From contig JAAYFX010000069.1 of the NCBI GenBank assembly GCA_012728025.1, positions 1 to 5,847 of the forward strand: 5,847 nucleotides of DNA, given 5' to 3'. This DNA comes from Clostridiales bacterium (GTDB lineage Bacteria; Bacillota; Clostridia; Oscillospirales; Oscillospiraceae). Below are positions 1 to 5,761 of this stretch, piece by piece. The notes under the pieces are model-generated. The model saw only the letters and a list, made by a program, of their open reading frames with translations. It had not been told where the DNA came from and did not search any database. A program made the position numbers and the translations under genes. Each line of letters opens with the position of its first letter. The first letter of the stretch is position 1.

Positions 1-630
1 AATAGAGCGCTTGGCATTAACATAGTCATCAAGGTCAGGGTGAACATCAAGGTGGTTAGGGCTTATATTGGTTATAAGAGCAATGTTAGGCTTGCATTCC
101 ATGCTGTGAAGCTGGAAGGAAGAAAGCTCCAAAACGGCAAAGTCACTTTCCTTCATCAAAGGAACCTTGTCAAGGAGGGGAGTGCCAATGTTTCCCCCAA
201 GGAAAACCTTGTGACCCGATTCCCGCAAAAGCTCTGAAATAAGGGTGGTGGTGGTGGTTTTACCGTCACTTCCCGTAACGGCAATGGTGCGGCAGGGGCA
301 AACCTTGAAAAAAGCCTCCATCTCAGAGGTGAGAATACTGCCCCTATCTTTTGCAGCCTGAAGCTGGGGGGTGAAAGGGTGCAGCCCCGGAGTGCGGAAA
401 ATAAGCTCCTCGCAGAGGTCCTCAAGATAATCATCTCCAAGACGAAGCTTTGCGCCTTTTCCCATAAGGTAATCCGCTTCCTCAAATTTGCCCTTTGGGC
501 GCTTATCCCGAATTGTTACCTTGCAGCCTTTTTGAAGCAAAAGCTCTGTTAAGGGGGCATTGCTTATTCCATAGCCCACAACAGCTATGGACTTATCTTT
601 TATCGAATCTAAATAGTTTTCTAAAGTCAT
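1..630 (-). CDS. murD: UDP-N-acetylmuramoylalanine--D-glutamate ligase (MurD), N-terminal part, cut by the window edge
   Basis: MurD is the cytoplasmic ATP-dependent ligase that adds D-glutamate to UDP-MurNAc-L-Ala in peptidoglycan precursor synthesis. Read on the minus strand, 210 codons are open from ATG at 630 to the window edge; the family is usually about 450 residues, so roughly half is present. An N-terminal Rossmann-like segment (VVGYGISN, residues 17-24) is followed by the Mur ligase P-loop GSDGKTT (120-126), GGNIGTP (145-151), the MurD-typical ELSSFQL (168-174) and NISPNHLDVH (188-197) of the central ATPase domain. The C-terminal domain lies outside. The start is supported by a GAAAGG-type ribosome site about 10 bases upstream and by the glycine-rich motif falling at the expected distance. 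The SSFQL motif argues for MurD over MurC, MurE or MurF. It is transcribed away from rpe. The substitutions Ser for Asn in the P-loop and Asn for Asp in the PDHLD motif look like a lineage variant rather than damage. Confidence 0.95.
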   Translation of the reverse strand, partial: MTLENYLDSIKDKSIAVVGYGISNAPLTELLLQKGCKVTIRDKRPKGKFEEADYLMGKGAKLRLGDDYLEDLCEELIFRTPGLHPFTPQLQAAKDRGSILTSEMEAFFKVCPCRTIAVTGSDGKTTTTTLISELLRESGHKVFLGGNIGTPLLDKVPLMKESDFAVLELSSFQLHSMECKPNIALITNISPNHLDVHPDLDDYVNAKRSI

Positions 631-655
631 GGCACACACACCTTTCGGAGTAAAT

Positions 656-684
656 ATTATACATTACATCTTCTTCTAATTCAA
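656..684 (-). promoter_or_regulatory. sigma-A type promoter of murD
   Basis: On the minus strand TTGAAT (679-684) and TATAAT (656-661) are separated by exactly 17 bases. Transcription would begin near 649, leaving a leader of only about 20 nt before the murD start at 630, just enough for the ribosome site. This suggests murD here is not co-transcribed with a gene upstream of it. Confidence 0.75.
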
Positions 685-721
685 TACTTACAAAAAGAGA
701 ATAGGCATAAATAAAAAAAGC

Positions 722-886
722 TAGATTGTGTCTACATGGGATGAAAGCTCTGGATTTTGAGGGGATTTTTCGTCAGGCAAGGCAAATTTTCGCAGGTATA
801 ATTGTTTTATAGCAAGAAAATTTAACGAAGGATGGCGGAAAATCCGCCAAAAGACAGGCATTTTGCTCTCGTGTAGACACAATCTA
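722..886. mobile_element. MITE-like palindromic element, non-coding
   Basis: The ends are perfect 15-bp inverted repeats: TAGATTGTGTCTACA at 722-736 and its reverse complement at 872-886. The pairing continues imperfectly inward: GGATTTT (763-769) with AAAATCC (839-845), AAATTTTC (784-791) with GAAAATTT (816-823), and an apex TATAA/TTATA (797-801, 807-811). The whole 165 bp can therefore form one long hairpin. A competing local hairpin, TGGCGGA-aaa-TCCGCCA, sits at 833-849. TA lies at both outer edges and could be a duplicated TA target, making the element proper 724-884. There is no open reading frame of useful length, so any transposition would need a transposase supplied elsewhere. It lies between the divergent murD and rpe promoters, 12 bp before the rpe -35 box. 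The palindromic structure is seen directly; mobility is inferred, and a chromosomal structural repeat is the alternative. Confidence 0.7.
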
Positions 887-898
887 AGGCTCTTGTGC

Positions 899-927
899 TT
901 GCAAGGACTTGTCCTATGGGTTATAAT
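899..927 (+). promoter_or_regulatory. sigma-A type promoter of the rpe-recR unit
   Basis: TTGCAA (899-904), a 17-base spacer and a perfect TATAAT (922-927) predict a start near 934, about 205 nt before rpe. The spacer contains the inverted repeat AGGAC-tt-GTCCT (904-915), which could be a small operator or chance. Confidence 0.7.
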
Positions 928-1014
928 ATCTTATTAGTGTATAAACTTAAATAAACTAAAAAGCCTCCCCTCGGCATTTTGCGAATCAACAAAAGCCTTG
1001 GGGCAAAAGCTTAT

Positions 1015-1044
1015 CGGGGACGGCAACGGATGCCGCCGTCCCCG
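1015..1044 (+). terminator. possible attenuator hairpin in the rpe leader
   Basis: A perfect GC-rich 10-bp stem with a 10-base loop is followed by TATATT rather than a run of T. As an intrinsic terminator it is weak, but the stem is the most stable local structure in the leader and could pause or partly stop transcription before rpe. An alternative pairing of CGGC (1021-1024) with GCCG (1032-1035) overlaps the main stem. Confidence 0.3.
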
Positions 1045-1127
1045 TATATTAAAGCCGCGTCGCGCGATACGACTATTAAGATAGTATGCGGCCGAAAGGG
1101 CCTTTGCTACCAAAGGGCGGCCTGCAT

Positions 1128-1132
1128 GGAGG
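1128..1132 (+). promoter_or_regulatory. ribosome binding site that fixes the rpe start
   Basis: GGAGG lies 7 bases before ATG at 1140. This decides against the in-frame upstream ATG at 1086, which has no Shine-Dalgarno sequence, sits in a hairpin stem and would add 18 residues not typical of the family. Confidence 0.85.
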
Positions 1133-1139
1133 ATGGAAA

Positions 1140-1793
1140 ATGACTAAAATAGCACCTTCTATACTTTCGGCGGACTTTGCAAACCTTCTTTATGATGTAA
1201 ACGAGGTAAAAGCCGCCGGAGCGGATTATCTTCATTTTGACGTTATGGACGGCTGCTTTGTGCCCAACATAAGCATTGGTCTGCCTGTGCTAAAATCCCT
1301 GCGCAAGGCAACTGATATGTTTTTGGATGTCCACCTTATGATAGACAGACCCCATCGCTATGTTAAAGATTTTTGTCAGGCAGGGGCGGATTTGGTAGTT
1401 TTTCATTTGGAGGCCGACCAGCCTCAACATATATTCGAGGCCATAGAAACTGTTAAATCCTGCGGCAAAAAGGTGGGACTTTCACTTAAGCCAAAAACTC
1501 CCGCCAAAGCCATTATACCCTATTTGGATAAGCTTGATTTAGTTCTCATAATGACTGTGGAGCCGGGCTTCGGCGGTCAAAGCTTTATGCATGAGCAATT
1601 GGACAAAATAGCGGAGATGAAAGAGCTTATAAATAAAACAAATCCCTCTTGCGAGCTTCAGGTAGACGGTGGGGTAGACAGTGAAACTGCAAAACTTTGT
1701 AAAGATGCGGGAGCAAACGTTCTTGTGGCCGGCAGTGCCGTCTTTGGAAAAAAGGACAGGGCGGCGGCAATTGATGCCATCAGAAATGCATAA
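1140..1793 (+). CDS. rpe: ribulose-phosphate 3-epimerase
   Basis: Interconverts D-ribulose 5-phosphate and D-xylulose 5-phosphate in the cytoplasmic pentose phosphate pathway, using a metal-dependent TIM barrel. The protein is 217 residues, a normal length. It begins with the family signature KIAPSILSAD (3-12). The metal and catalytic residues can be read in order: LHFDVMDG (31-38, His32 and Asp34), DVHLM (63-67, His65), the strand and phosphate loop MTVEPGFGGQ (138-147), and QVDGG (174-178, Asp176). The phosphate-binding end is represented by VAGSAVFG (196-203). The start at 1140 follows a strong GGAGG site and matches the N-terminus of known homologues. It is the first gene after the 899-927 promoter and its long leader; recR follows 94 bp later on the same strand with no clear terminator between, so co-transcription is likely. 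No truncation or missing active-site residue is visible. Confidence 0.97.
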   Translation: MTKIAPSILSADFANLLYDVNEVKAAGADYLHFDVMDGCFVPNISIGLPVLKSLRKATDMFLDVHLMIDRPHRYVKDFCQAGADLVVFHLEADQPQHIFEAIETVKSCGKKVGLSLKPKTPAKAIIPYLDKLDLVLIMTVEPGFGGQSFMHEQLDKIAEMKELINKTNPSCELQVDGGVDSETAKLCKDAGANVLVAGSAVFGKKDRAAAIDAIRNA

Positions 1794-1861
1794 AAGCCTT
1801 AGTTTTTGCTCTTTAGACAGGCAAAGGCTTTAAAAACACAAACTATGCCGCCTTTTGGCGG
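1793..1861 (+). other. hairpins between rpe and recR
   Basis: Two structures fill the 94-bp gap. The first pairs AAAGCC (1793-1798) with GGCTTT (1826-1831) and TTTGC (1805-1809) with GCAAA (1821-1825); it is followed by A residues, so it is not a terminator in the plus direction. The second is CCGCC-tttt-GGCGG (1848-1861), ending 11 bases before the recR ribosome site. They may mark an mRNA processing or stabilising region. Confidence 0.35.
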
Positions 1862-1887
1862 ACATTTATTTCAAGGAGCTTTAAGAA

Positions 1888-2487
1888 ATGTCGTTGTTCC
1901 CCGCCCCGTTGGAAAATCTTATAGACAGCTTTGCCTCTCTTCCGGGCATTGGAAGAAAAAGTGCCCAGCGCCTTGCCTTTCATGTGCTGTCCCTGCCCGA
2001 AACAAAGGCCATGGCTTTTGCCGAGGCTATAATTGCGGCCAAAAAAAGCGTTCACAGCTGCCCTATTTGCCAAAACCTTACAGACGGGGAAGTCTGCTCC
2101 GTTTGTCTGGATGATAAAAGGGACAAATCCGTAATTTGCGTTGTTGCAGAGCCTAGGGATTTGGCATCTTTCGAGCGCAGTCGGGAGTTTAACGGGGTTT
2201 ACCATGTTCTCCATGGGCTTATGTCCCCCATGAACCACATAGGGCCTGACGACCTTAAAATTTCTGAGCTTATTGCTCGGGTTGCCGCAGGAGATGTTCG
2301 TGAAGTTATAATGGCAACAAACCCCGATACCGAGGGCGATACGACGGCCATGTATATCTCCCGCTTAATTAAACCCTTTGAGGTTAAGGTTACAAGACTT
2401 GCCTACGGAATACCCGTTGGCTCAAATCTGGAATATGCCGACGATGCTACACTTGTGCTGGCTCTTGAGGGCAGGCGGGAGATGTAG
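1888..2487 (+). CDS. recR: recombination mediator protein RecR
   Basis: RecR works with RecO (and RecF) to load RecA onto single-stranded DNA at gaps and stalled forks. The 199-residue product has the usual length and domain order: an N-terminal helix-hairpin-helix (LPGIGRKSAQRLAFH, 18-32); a four-cysteine zinc finger at Cys58, Cys61, Cys70 and Cys73; a TOPRIM domain starting at VICVVAEPRDL (82-92, Glu88) and including ATNPDTEGDTTA (143-154); and the C-terminal LAYGIPVGSNLEYADDATL (171-189), which resembles the Walker B-like end of the family. AAGGAG (1873-1878) lies 9 bases before ATG at 1888. In many Firmicutes recR follows dnaX and the ybaB/ebfC gene; here its upstream neighbour is rpe and neither usual partner is in the window. 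It probably shares the rpe transcript. Confidence 0.97.
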   Translation: MSLFPAPLENLIDSFASLPGIGRKSAQRLAFHVLSLPETKAMAFAEAIIAAKKSVHSCPICQNLTDGEVCSVCLDDKRDKSVICVVAEPRDLASFERSREFNGVYHVLHGLMSPMNHIGPDDLKISELIARVAAGDVREVIMATNPDTEGDTTAMYISRLIKPFEVKVTRLAYGIPVGSNLEYADDATLVLALEGRREM

Positions 2488-2527
2488 CCTAAATTACCTT
2501 GCATTTTTACCAAAAATGTGCTAGGCT
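2486..2527 (+). other. hairpin at the recR stop codon, weak terminator candidate
   Basis: AGCCTA (2486-2491), overlapping the recR stop, pairs with TAGGCT (2522-2527). Inside it CATTTTT (2502-2508) pairs with AAAAATG (2512-2518) around a 3-base loop. The sequence after the outer stem is TATTGTGAG, not a T run, so termination would be inefficient; 3'-end protection of the recR message is equally possible. Confidence 0.4.
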
Positions 2528-2855
2528 TATTGTGAGAAGGATACAAGCGGCTGGAGGCTTTTGCCACAGCTCGCATTTTAATATAAAGATTTGTACGAGA
2601 GTACTTATTTATAATGGTTTCAAGTATAAGACAGGCAGTAGGAAAAAATCCCCTGAACCCTGCGGTAATAAGGCTTTATGCCTGAATCCGTGGGAATTTG
2701 TGGATTTTTATTGTCGTTCATGAAACAGCCGGACGAATTTCCATTATATCAGCGTAGCAGGGCGGATATAATAGGAATGAGCGTCTGCGGTTTTTTGCGC
2801 TCTTTGATACTCGGAATCTACATACTTTATTCATCAAAAGGAGAAAAAACTGCAA
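2488..2855. other. 368-bp recR-rnj gap without a credible gene
   Basis: The open frames here are short, lack good ribosome sites or run into rnj, and their predicted peptides resemble nothing I know. Two perfect TATAAT boxes occur on the plus strand (2610-2615 and 2767-2772), but neither has a convincing -35 box at 16-18 bases, so the rnj promoter cannot be fixed by eye. A small inverted repeat GTAC-gaga-GTAC precedes the first box, and short stems AGGC/GCCT and AATCC/GGATT occur around 2670-2710. The gap probably holds the rnj promoter and an untranslated leader; a small RNA cannot be excluded. Confidence 0.5.
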
Positions 2856-4514
2856 ATGGCATCAAAACTTAAAATTATCCCCCTAGGCGGCCTTAACGAA
2901 ATCGGAAAAAACCTTACCGTTTTTGAATACGGCGACGACATTATCGTTGTGGATTGCGGGCTGGGCTTTCCCGACGAGGAAATGTATGGCATTGACATTG
3001 TCATACCCGACACCACCTACCTTGTGCAAAACAAGCACCGTATCCGAGGCATCATTTTAACCCATGGACATGAGGACCATATCGGTGCCCTGCCCTATGT
3101 TATGCGGGATTTGGATGCTCCCCTTTACGCCACAAGGCTTACAGCAGGGCTTATTGAAATTAAGCTTTCGGAACATGGCCTTCTGAACAAAACCAAAATA
3201 AAAGTGGTTAAGGCAGGGGACACCATAAAAGCGGGAAACTTTCAGGTGGAATTTATCCATGTTAACCACAGCATAGCAGATGCTGTGGCTCTGGCAATAA
3301 AAACACCCATAGGAACCCTTATTCACACAGGGGACTTTAAAATCGACGTTACACCCATACAGGGGGGCATGATTGACCTTACCCGTCTGGGTCAGTTGGG
3401 AAAAGAGGGGGTTTTAATGCTCCTTTCCGACTCAACAAATGTTGAAAAGCCCGGATATTCAGAGTCTGAAAGCAAGGTCGGTGCCCGCTTCGACCAGCTT
3501 TTTAAAGATTGTAACAAGAGGATTATTGTCACAACTTTTGCCTCTAACGTCCACAGGCTTCAGCAGATTATAAACAGCGCCGCAAAGTTTAAAAGGAAGG
3601 TTGCCATAACAGGGCGCAGCATGGAAAACGTTATGCGTGTTTCTACGGAGCTGGGCTATATGGACGTACCCTCGGATATTTTTGTGGATATAAACCAGAT
3701 TAACTCTTATCCAAAAAACAAGATTGTCGTCATAACCACAGGCAGTCAGGGGGAGAGTATGTCGGCCCTGTACCGCATGGCCTTTTCCGGTCACCGTCAG
3801 GTGGAAATAGATGCGGGGGATAGGGTTATAATCTCGGCCTCCGCTATCCCTGGCAATGAAAAAACCATAAATCGGGTTATAAACGAGCTTTTCTTAAAGG
3901 GTGCCGAGGTAAACTATGACAGGCTTGAGGAGCTGCACGTTTCCGGACACGCCTGCAAGGAAGAGCTTAAGATGATACTTGCCCTTACAAAGCCGAAGTT
4001 TTTCATGCCCCTTCATGGTGAGCAAAGGCATCTTTCAACCCACGCCCAGCTTGCGAAAAGCATGGGGGTTTTACCGAACAATGTTATAATAGGTGACATT
4101 GGCAGAATAGTCGAGGTTACGAAAAGAAGTGTGAAGCTTGGAGGAAATGTCCCTGCCGGAAAGGTTCTTGTGGACGGCACCGGAGTAGGGGATGTGGGCA
4201 GTGTGGTTTTACGAGACAGGCGGCATCTTGCTCAGGACGGTATGCTCGTGATTGTAATGACATTGTCCTCCGAGGACGCAAGCCTTGTTTCCGGACCGGA
4301 TATAGTAACCCGTGGCTTTGTGTATGTAAAGGAATCCGACGACCTATTGGAGGAGCTGCGTCGTGTTACCTTGGAGACACTGGATTCCTGTGAAGCCCAG
4401 CATATAAGTGACTGGGCCACTATAAAGGCCAAGGTAAAGGCCAACCTCTCCGGATACCTTTATAAGCAGACGAAAAGAAGCCCCATGATATTGCCTGTTA
4501 TAATGGAAGTATAG
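2856..4514 (+). CDS. rnj: ribonuclease J
   Basis: RNase J is a cytoplasmic 5'-to-3' exonuclease and endonuclease of the metallo-beta-lactamase/beta-CASP family, central to mRNA decay and rRNA maturation in Firmicutes. At 552 residues it matches the family length of about 555. The zinc-binding motifs appear in order: HGHEDH (70-75), NHSI (137-140, His138), TGDF (158-161, Asp160) and LHGEQRH (386-392, His387). The beta-CASP insert contains SDSTN (191-195), the start of its fold at RIIVTTFASNVHR (222-234), TTGSQGE (294-300) and HVSGHA (361-366). The C-terminal portion after about 440 is the usual RNase J extension. AAGGAG (2838-2843) lies 12 bases before the ATG, slightly longer than ideal, but the N-terminus LKIIPLGGLNEIGKN fits the family directly. 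The sequence does not separate the J1 and J2 paralogues. It is on the same strand as recR but 368 bp away, so it may be its own unit. All catalytic residues are present. Confidence 0.96.
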   Translation: MASKLKIIPLGGLNEIGKNLTVFEYGDDIIVVDCGLGFPDEEMYGIDIVIPDTTYLVQNKHRIRGIILTHGHEDHIGALPYVMRDLDAPLYATRLTAGLIEIKLSEHGLLNKTKIKVVKAGDTIKAGNFQVEFIHVNHSIADAVALAIKTPIGTLIHTGDFKIDVTPIQGGMIDLTRLGQLGKEGVLMLLSDSTNVEKPGYSESESKVGARFDQLFKDCNKRIIVTTFASNVHRLQQIINSAAKFKRKVAITGRSMENVMRVSTELGYMDVPSDIFVDINQINSYPKNKIVVITTGSQGESMSALYRMAFSGHRQVEIDAGDRVIISASAIPGNEKTINRVINELFLKGAEVNYDRLEELHVSGHACKEELKMILALTKPKFFMPLHGEQRHLSTHAQLAKSMGVLPNNVIIGDIGRIVEVTKRSVKLGGNVPAGKVLVDGTGVGDVGSVVLRDRRHLAQDGMLVIVMTLSSEDASLVSGPDIVTRGFVYVKESDDLLEELRRVTLETLDSCEAQHISDWATIKAKVKANLSGYLYKQTKRSPMILPVIMEV

Positions 4515-4575
4515 GAAATTTTCGGTCTAAATTCTGCAAGTAATTTCTATGACTTGTTTTTAAAAGAAAATAAAA

Positions 4576-4613
4576 AGCGCCCCATCCTGTAAAAAACTTT
4601 TGGATTGGGCGCT
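4576..4613. terminator. bidirectional intrinsic terminator between rnj and the lipid kinase gene
   Basis: AGCGCCCCATCC (4576-4587) pairs with GGATTGGGCGCT (4602-4613), 11 of 12 positions matching, with a 14-base loop. On the minus strand the stem is followed by a strong T-rich tail (CTTTTTATTTTCTTTT), ending the lipid kinase transcript. On the plus strand the tail is CTTTAATTAAT, weaker but adequate for rnj. Placement between convergent genes fits this dual role. Confidence 0.85.
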
Positions 4614-4634
4614 CTTTAATTAATATGTACAATT

Positions 4635-5546
4635 TCAGCAAGACAGACCTTGGGGCACTATAAATTTTGCAGCCTTCGGCACAACTTCAATTTCCATATT
4701 GGGAAGTTCGTATATCTCGCCGTCAAGGGCGTAAATAAAGTTTTTGCCGCCTTTTATGCTGAGTTTTTTGCAGCGGCGATAGACTATAAAGCTTGAAAAG
4801 CGCTTATCATCCAGATGGAGGCCATTTTTATATGAGCCTACAAGCTTTATGAAAGAAAAGCGGGAGATGGGATTTACAAGGCATAAATCCAAATATCCAT
4901 CATCGTTTTTCGCCCGTGGTGCGCAGAGGAAAGAGCCGCCTATGTATTTGCCGTTAGCCACTGTGCATAGCAAAATATCGTCGTCCGTCAGTATTTCCCC
5001 GTCAGCCTCTATGCGGCAGGGAGTTTTCATGGAACCAAAAAGCGCCTTTGCGGTGCCGGCATAATAGGCACGGCTTCCGCCGAGAAGCTTGTTGTATTTA
5101 AGCTTGCTCATATTTTTAGCGGCAACAGCGTCAAAGCCAAAGTTGCAGATGTTAACGCAATATTTATCTCCCACACGAATAAGGTCTATAAGCTGCTCTG
5201 TGCCTTCCAGAAGATTTTCAATATCCAGAAAACTTTCAACGCTTCCATAATATTTTACAAAATCATTACCACTGCCGCAGGGATAGCAGCCAAAGGTTGC
5301 GTTTTCAAAACCTGCTATGCCGTTTGCCACCTCGTTTAAGGTGCCGTCCCCCCCGCAGGAGAAAAAGCGCAAAGGCTCAGAATGTGATTTACAATACTCG
5401 GATACATAGCGAGTTGCATCTCCGGCATATTTAGTGCGATATATTTCGCAATTATATCTATCCGAAACCTTAAGAATTTCCTTTTCGATAGCGTCACTTG
5501 AATCCTTAGAGCCGGCAGCCGGATTTATGATAAAAATATTTTTCAT
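4635..5546 (-). CDS. YegS/BmrU-type diacylglycerol or lipid kinase
   Basis: Predicted to transfer phosphate from ATP to diacylglycerol or a related lipid at the cytoplasmic membrane face, returning diacylglycerol to phospholipid synthesis. The 303-residue product carries the diacylglycerol kinase catalytic domain: INPAAGS (7-13), the nucleotide loop GGDGTLNEVANG (65-76), CGSGNDF (90-96), ANGKYIGGSF (197-206), APRAKNDDGYLDL (209-221, matching the metal-site loop of soluble DgkB-type enzymes) and LDGE (274-277), which holds the acidic residue expected of the catalytic site. No signal peptide or membrane helix is evident, as expected for this soluble, membrane-associated family. AGGGGA lies 8 bases before the ATG at 5546. 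The gene stands alone, convergent to rnj, with its own promoter and terminator. The exact substrate cannot be told: DgkB of Bacillus acts on diacylglycerol, whereas the substrates of YegS/BmrU relatives are less clear, so I give no symbol. Confidence 0.92.
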   Translation of the reverse strand: MKNIFIINPAAGSKDSSDAIEKEILKVSDRYNCEIYRTKYAGDATRYVSEYCKSHSEPLRFFSCGGDGTLNEVANGIAGFENATFGCYPCGSGNDFVKYYGSVESFLDIENLLEGTEQLIDLIRVGDKYCVNICNFGFDAVAAKNMSKLKYNKLLGGSRAYYAGTAKALFGSMKTPCRIEADGEILTDDDILLCTVANGKYIGGSFLCAPRAKNDDGYLDLCLVNPISRFSFIKLVGSYKNGLHLDDKRFSSFIVYRRCKKLSIKGGKNFIYALDGEIYELPNMEIEVVPKAAKFIVPQGLSC

Positions 5547-5577
5547 GTACCAGTTCCCCTAATTTATGTACCTTTTT

Positions 5578-5596
5578 TGCTGCAAAAGCCGCAGCA
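5578..5596 (-). other. hairpin in the lipid kinase leader
   Basis: TGCTGC and GCAGCA form a perfect 6-bp stem with a 7-base loop, inside the roughly 58-nt leader and about 18 bases upstream of the ribosome site. On the transcript the stem is followed by A residues, so it is not a terminator. Its role is unknown. Confidence 0.35.
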
Positions 5597-5611
5597 TTCG
5601 TCTAAATTATG

Positions 5612-5640
5612 ATTATATACTTTAAATCTGATATAATCAA
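5612..5640 (-). promoter_or_regulatory. sigma-A type promoter of the lipid kinase gene
   Basis: On the minus strand TTGATT (5635-5640), a 17-base spacer and a perfect TATAAT (5612-5617) place the start near 5605, about 58 nt before the coding start. Confidence 0.75.
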
Positions 5641-5715
5641 ACATAATTTATAAAATTCCGAGCTTTTACCGCAAATTAGGCTATGGCATATCTATTGCAA
5701 ACAGGTATAAAATAG

Positions 5716-5744
5716 TTGACATTAGGGAGCTTTCATGCTATTAT
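5716..5744 (+). promoter_or_regulatory. promoter of tRNA-Ser
   Basis: A perfect TTGACA (5716-5721), a 17-base spacer and TATTAT (5739-5744) predict a start near 5751, about 11 bases before the mature tRNA. The consensus -35 box fits a strongly expressed stable RNA. Confidence 0.8.
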
Positions 5745-5761
5745 ACCAAAGCGACCGAAAC

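Larger units (their letters stand above)
934..1139 (+). promoter_or_regulatory. long structured 5' leader of rpe
   Basis: About 205 nt lie between the predicted transcription start and the rpe start, with no credible gene. In order I see: an imperfect hairpin pairing AAGC..CCCC..GGC (961-975) with GCC..GGGG..GCTT (about 994-1012); a perfect 10-bp stem CGGGGACGGC/GCCGTCCCCG (1015-1024, 1035-1044); a hairpin pairing GCCGC (1054-1058) with GCGGC (1088-1092) around an inner ACTAT-taag-ATAGT (1072-1085); and CCTTTG-ctac-CAAAGG (1101-1116) just before the ribosome site. I do not recognise a known riboswitch, T-box or ribosomal-protein leader. It could act in cis on rpe, or the first half could be a short separate RNA. 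Confidence 0.45.

Noticed and set aside
156..485. 109-codon minus-strand frame inside murD
   Set aside because: It lies in another frame of the same strand as murD, which has clear family motifs; it is a shadow frame.
1086..1139. Upstream in-frame ATG extending rpe by 18 residues
   Set aside because: No Shine-Dalgarno sequence, lies in a predicted stem, and the added residues are not typical of the family; the ATG at 1140 has a strong site.
1126..1143. Five-codon mini-frame (MEDGK) whose TGA overlaps the rpe ATG
   Set aside because: It has no clear ribosome site of its own and includes the rpe Shine-Dalgarno sequence; so short a frame is expected by chance.
1803..1822. TTTTGCTCT and TAGACA words shared with the right end of the 722-886 element, as a possible relic copy
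   Set aside because: The matches are short and spaced differently, with no terminal repeat; chance similarity is more likely.
2499..2723. 74-codon frame after recR
   Set aside because: Begins inside the recR-end hairpin, has no ribosome site, and its composition is not protein-like.
2678..2872. 64-codon frame overlapping the start of rnj
   Set aside because: No ribosome site, overlaps the rnj ribosome site and start, and the peptide is not recognisable.
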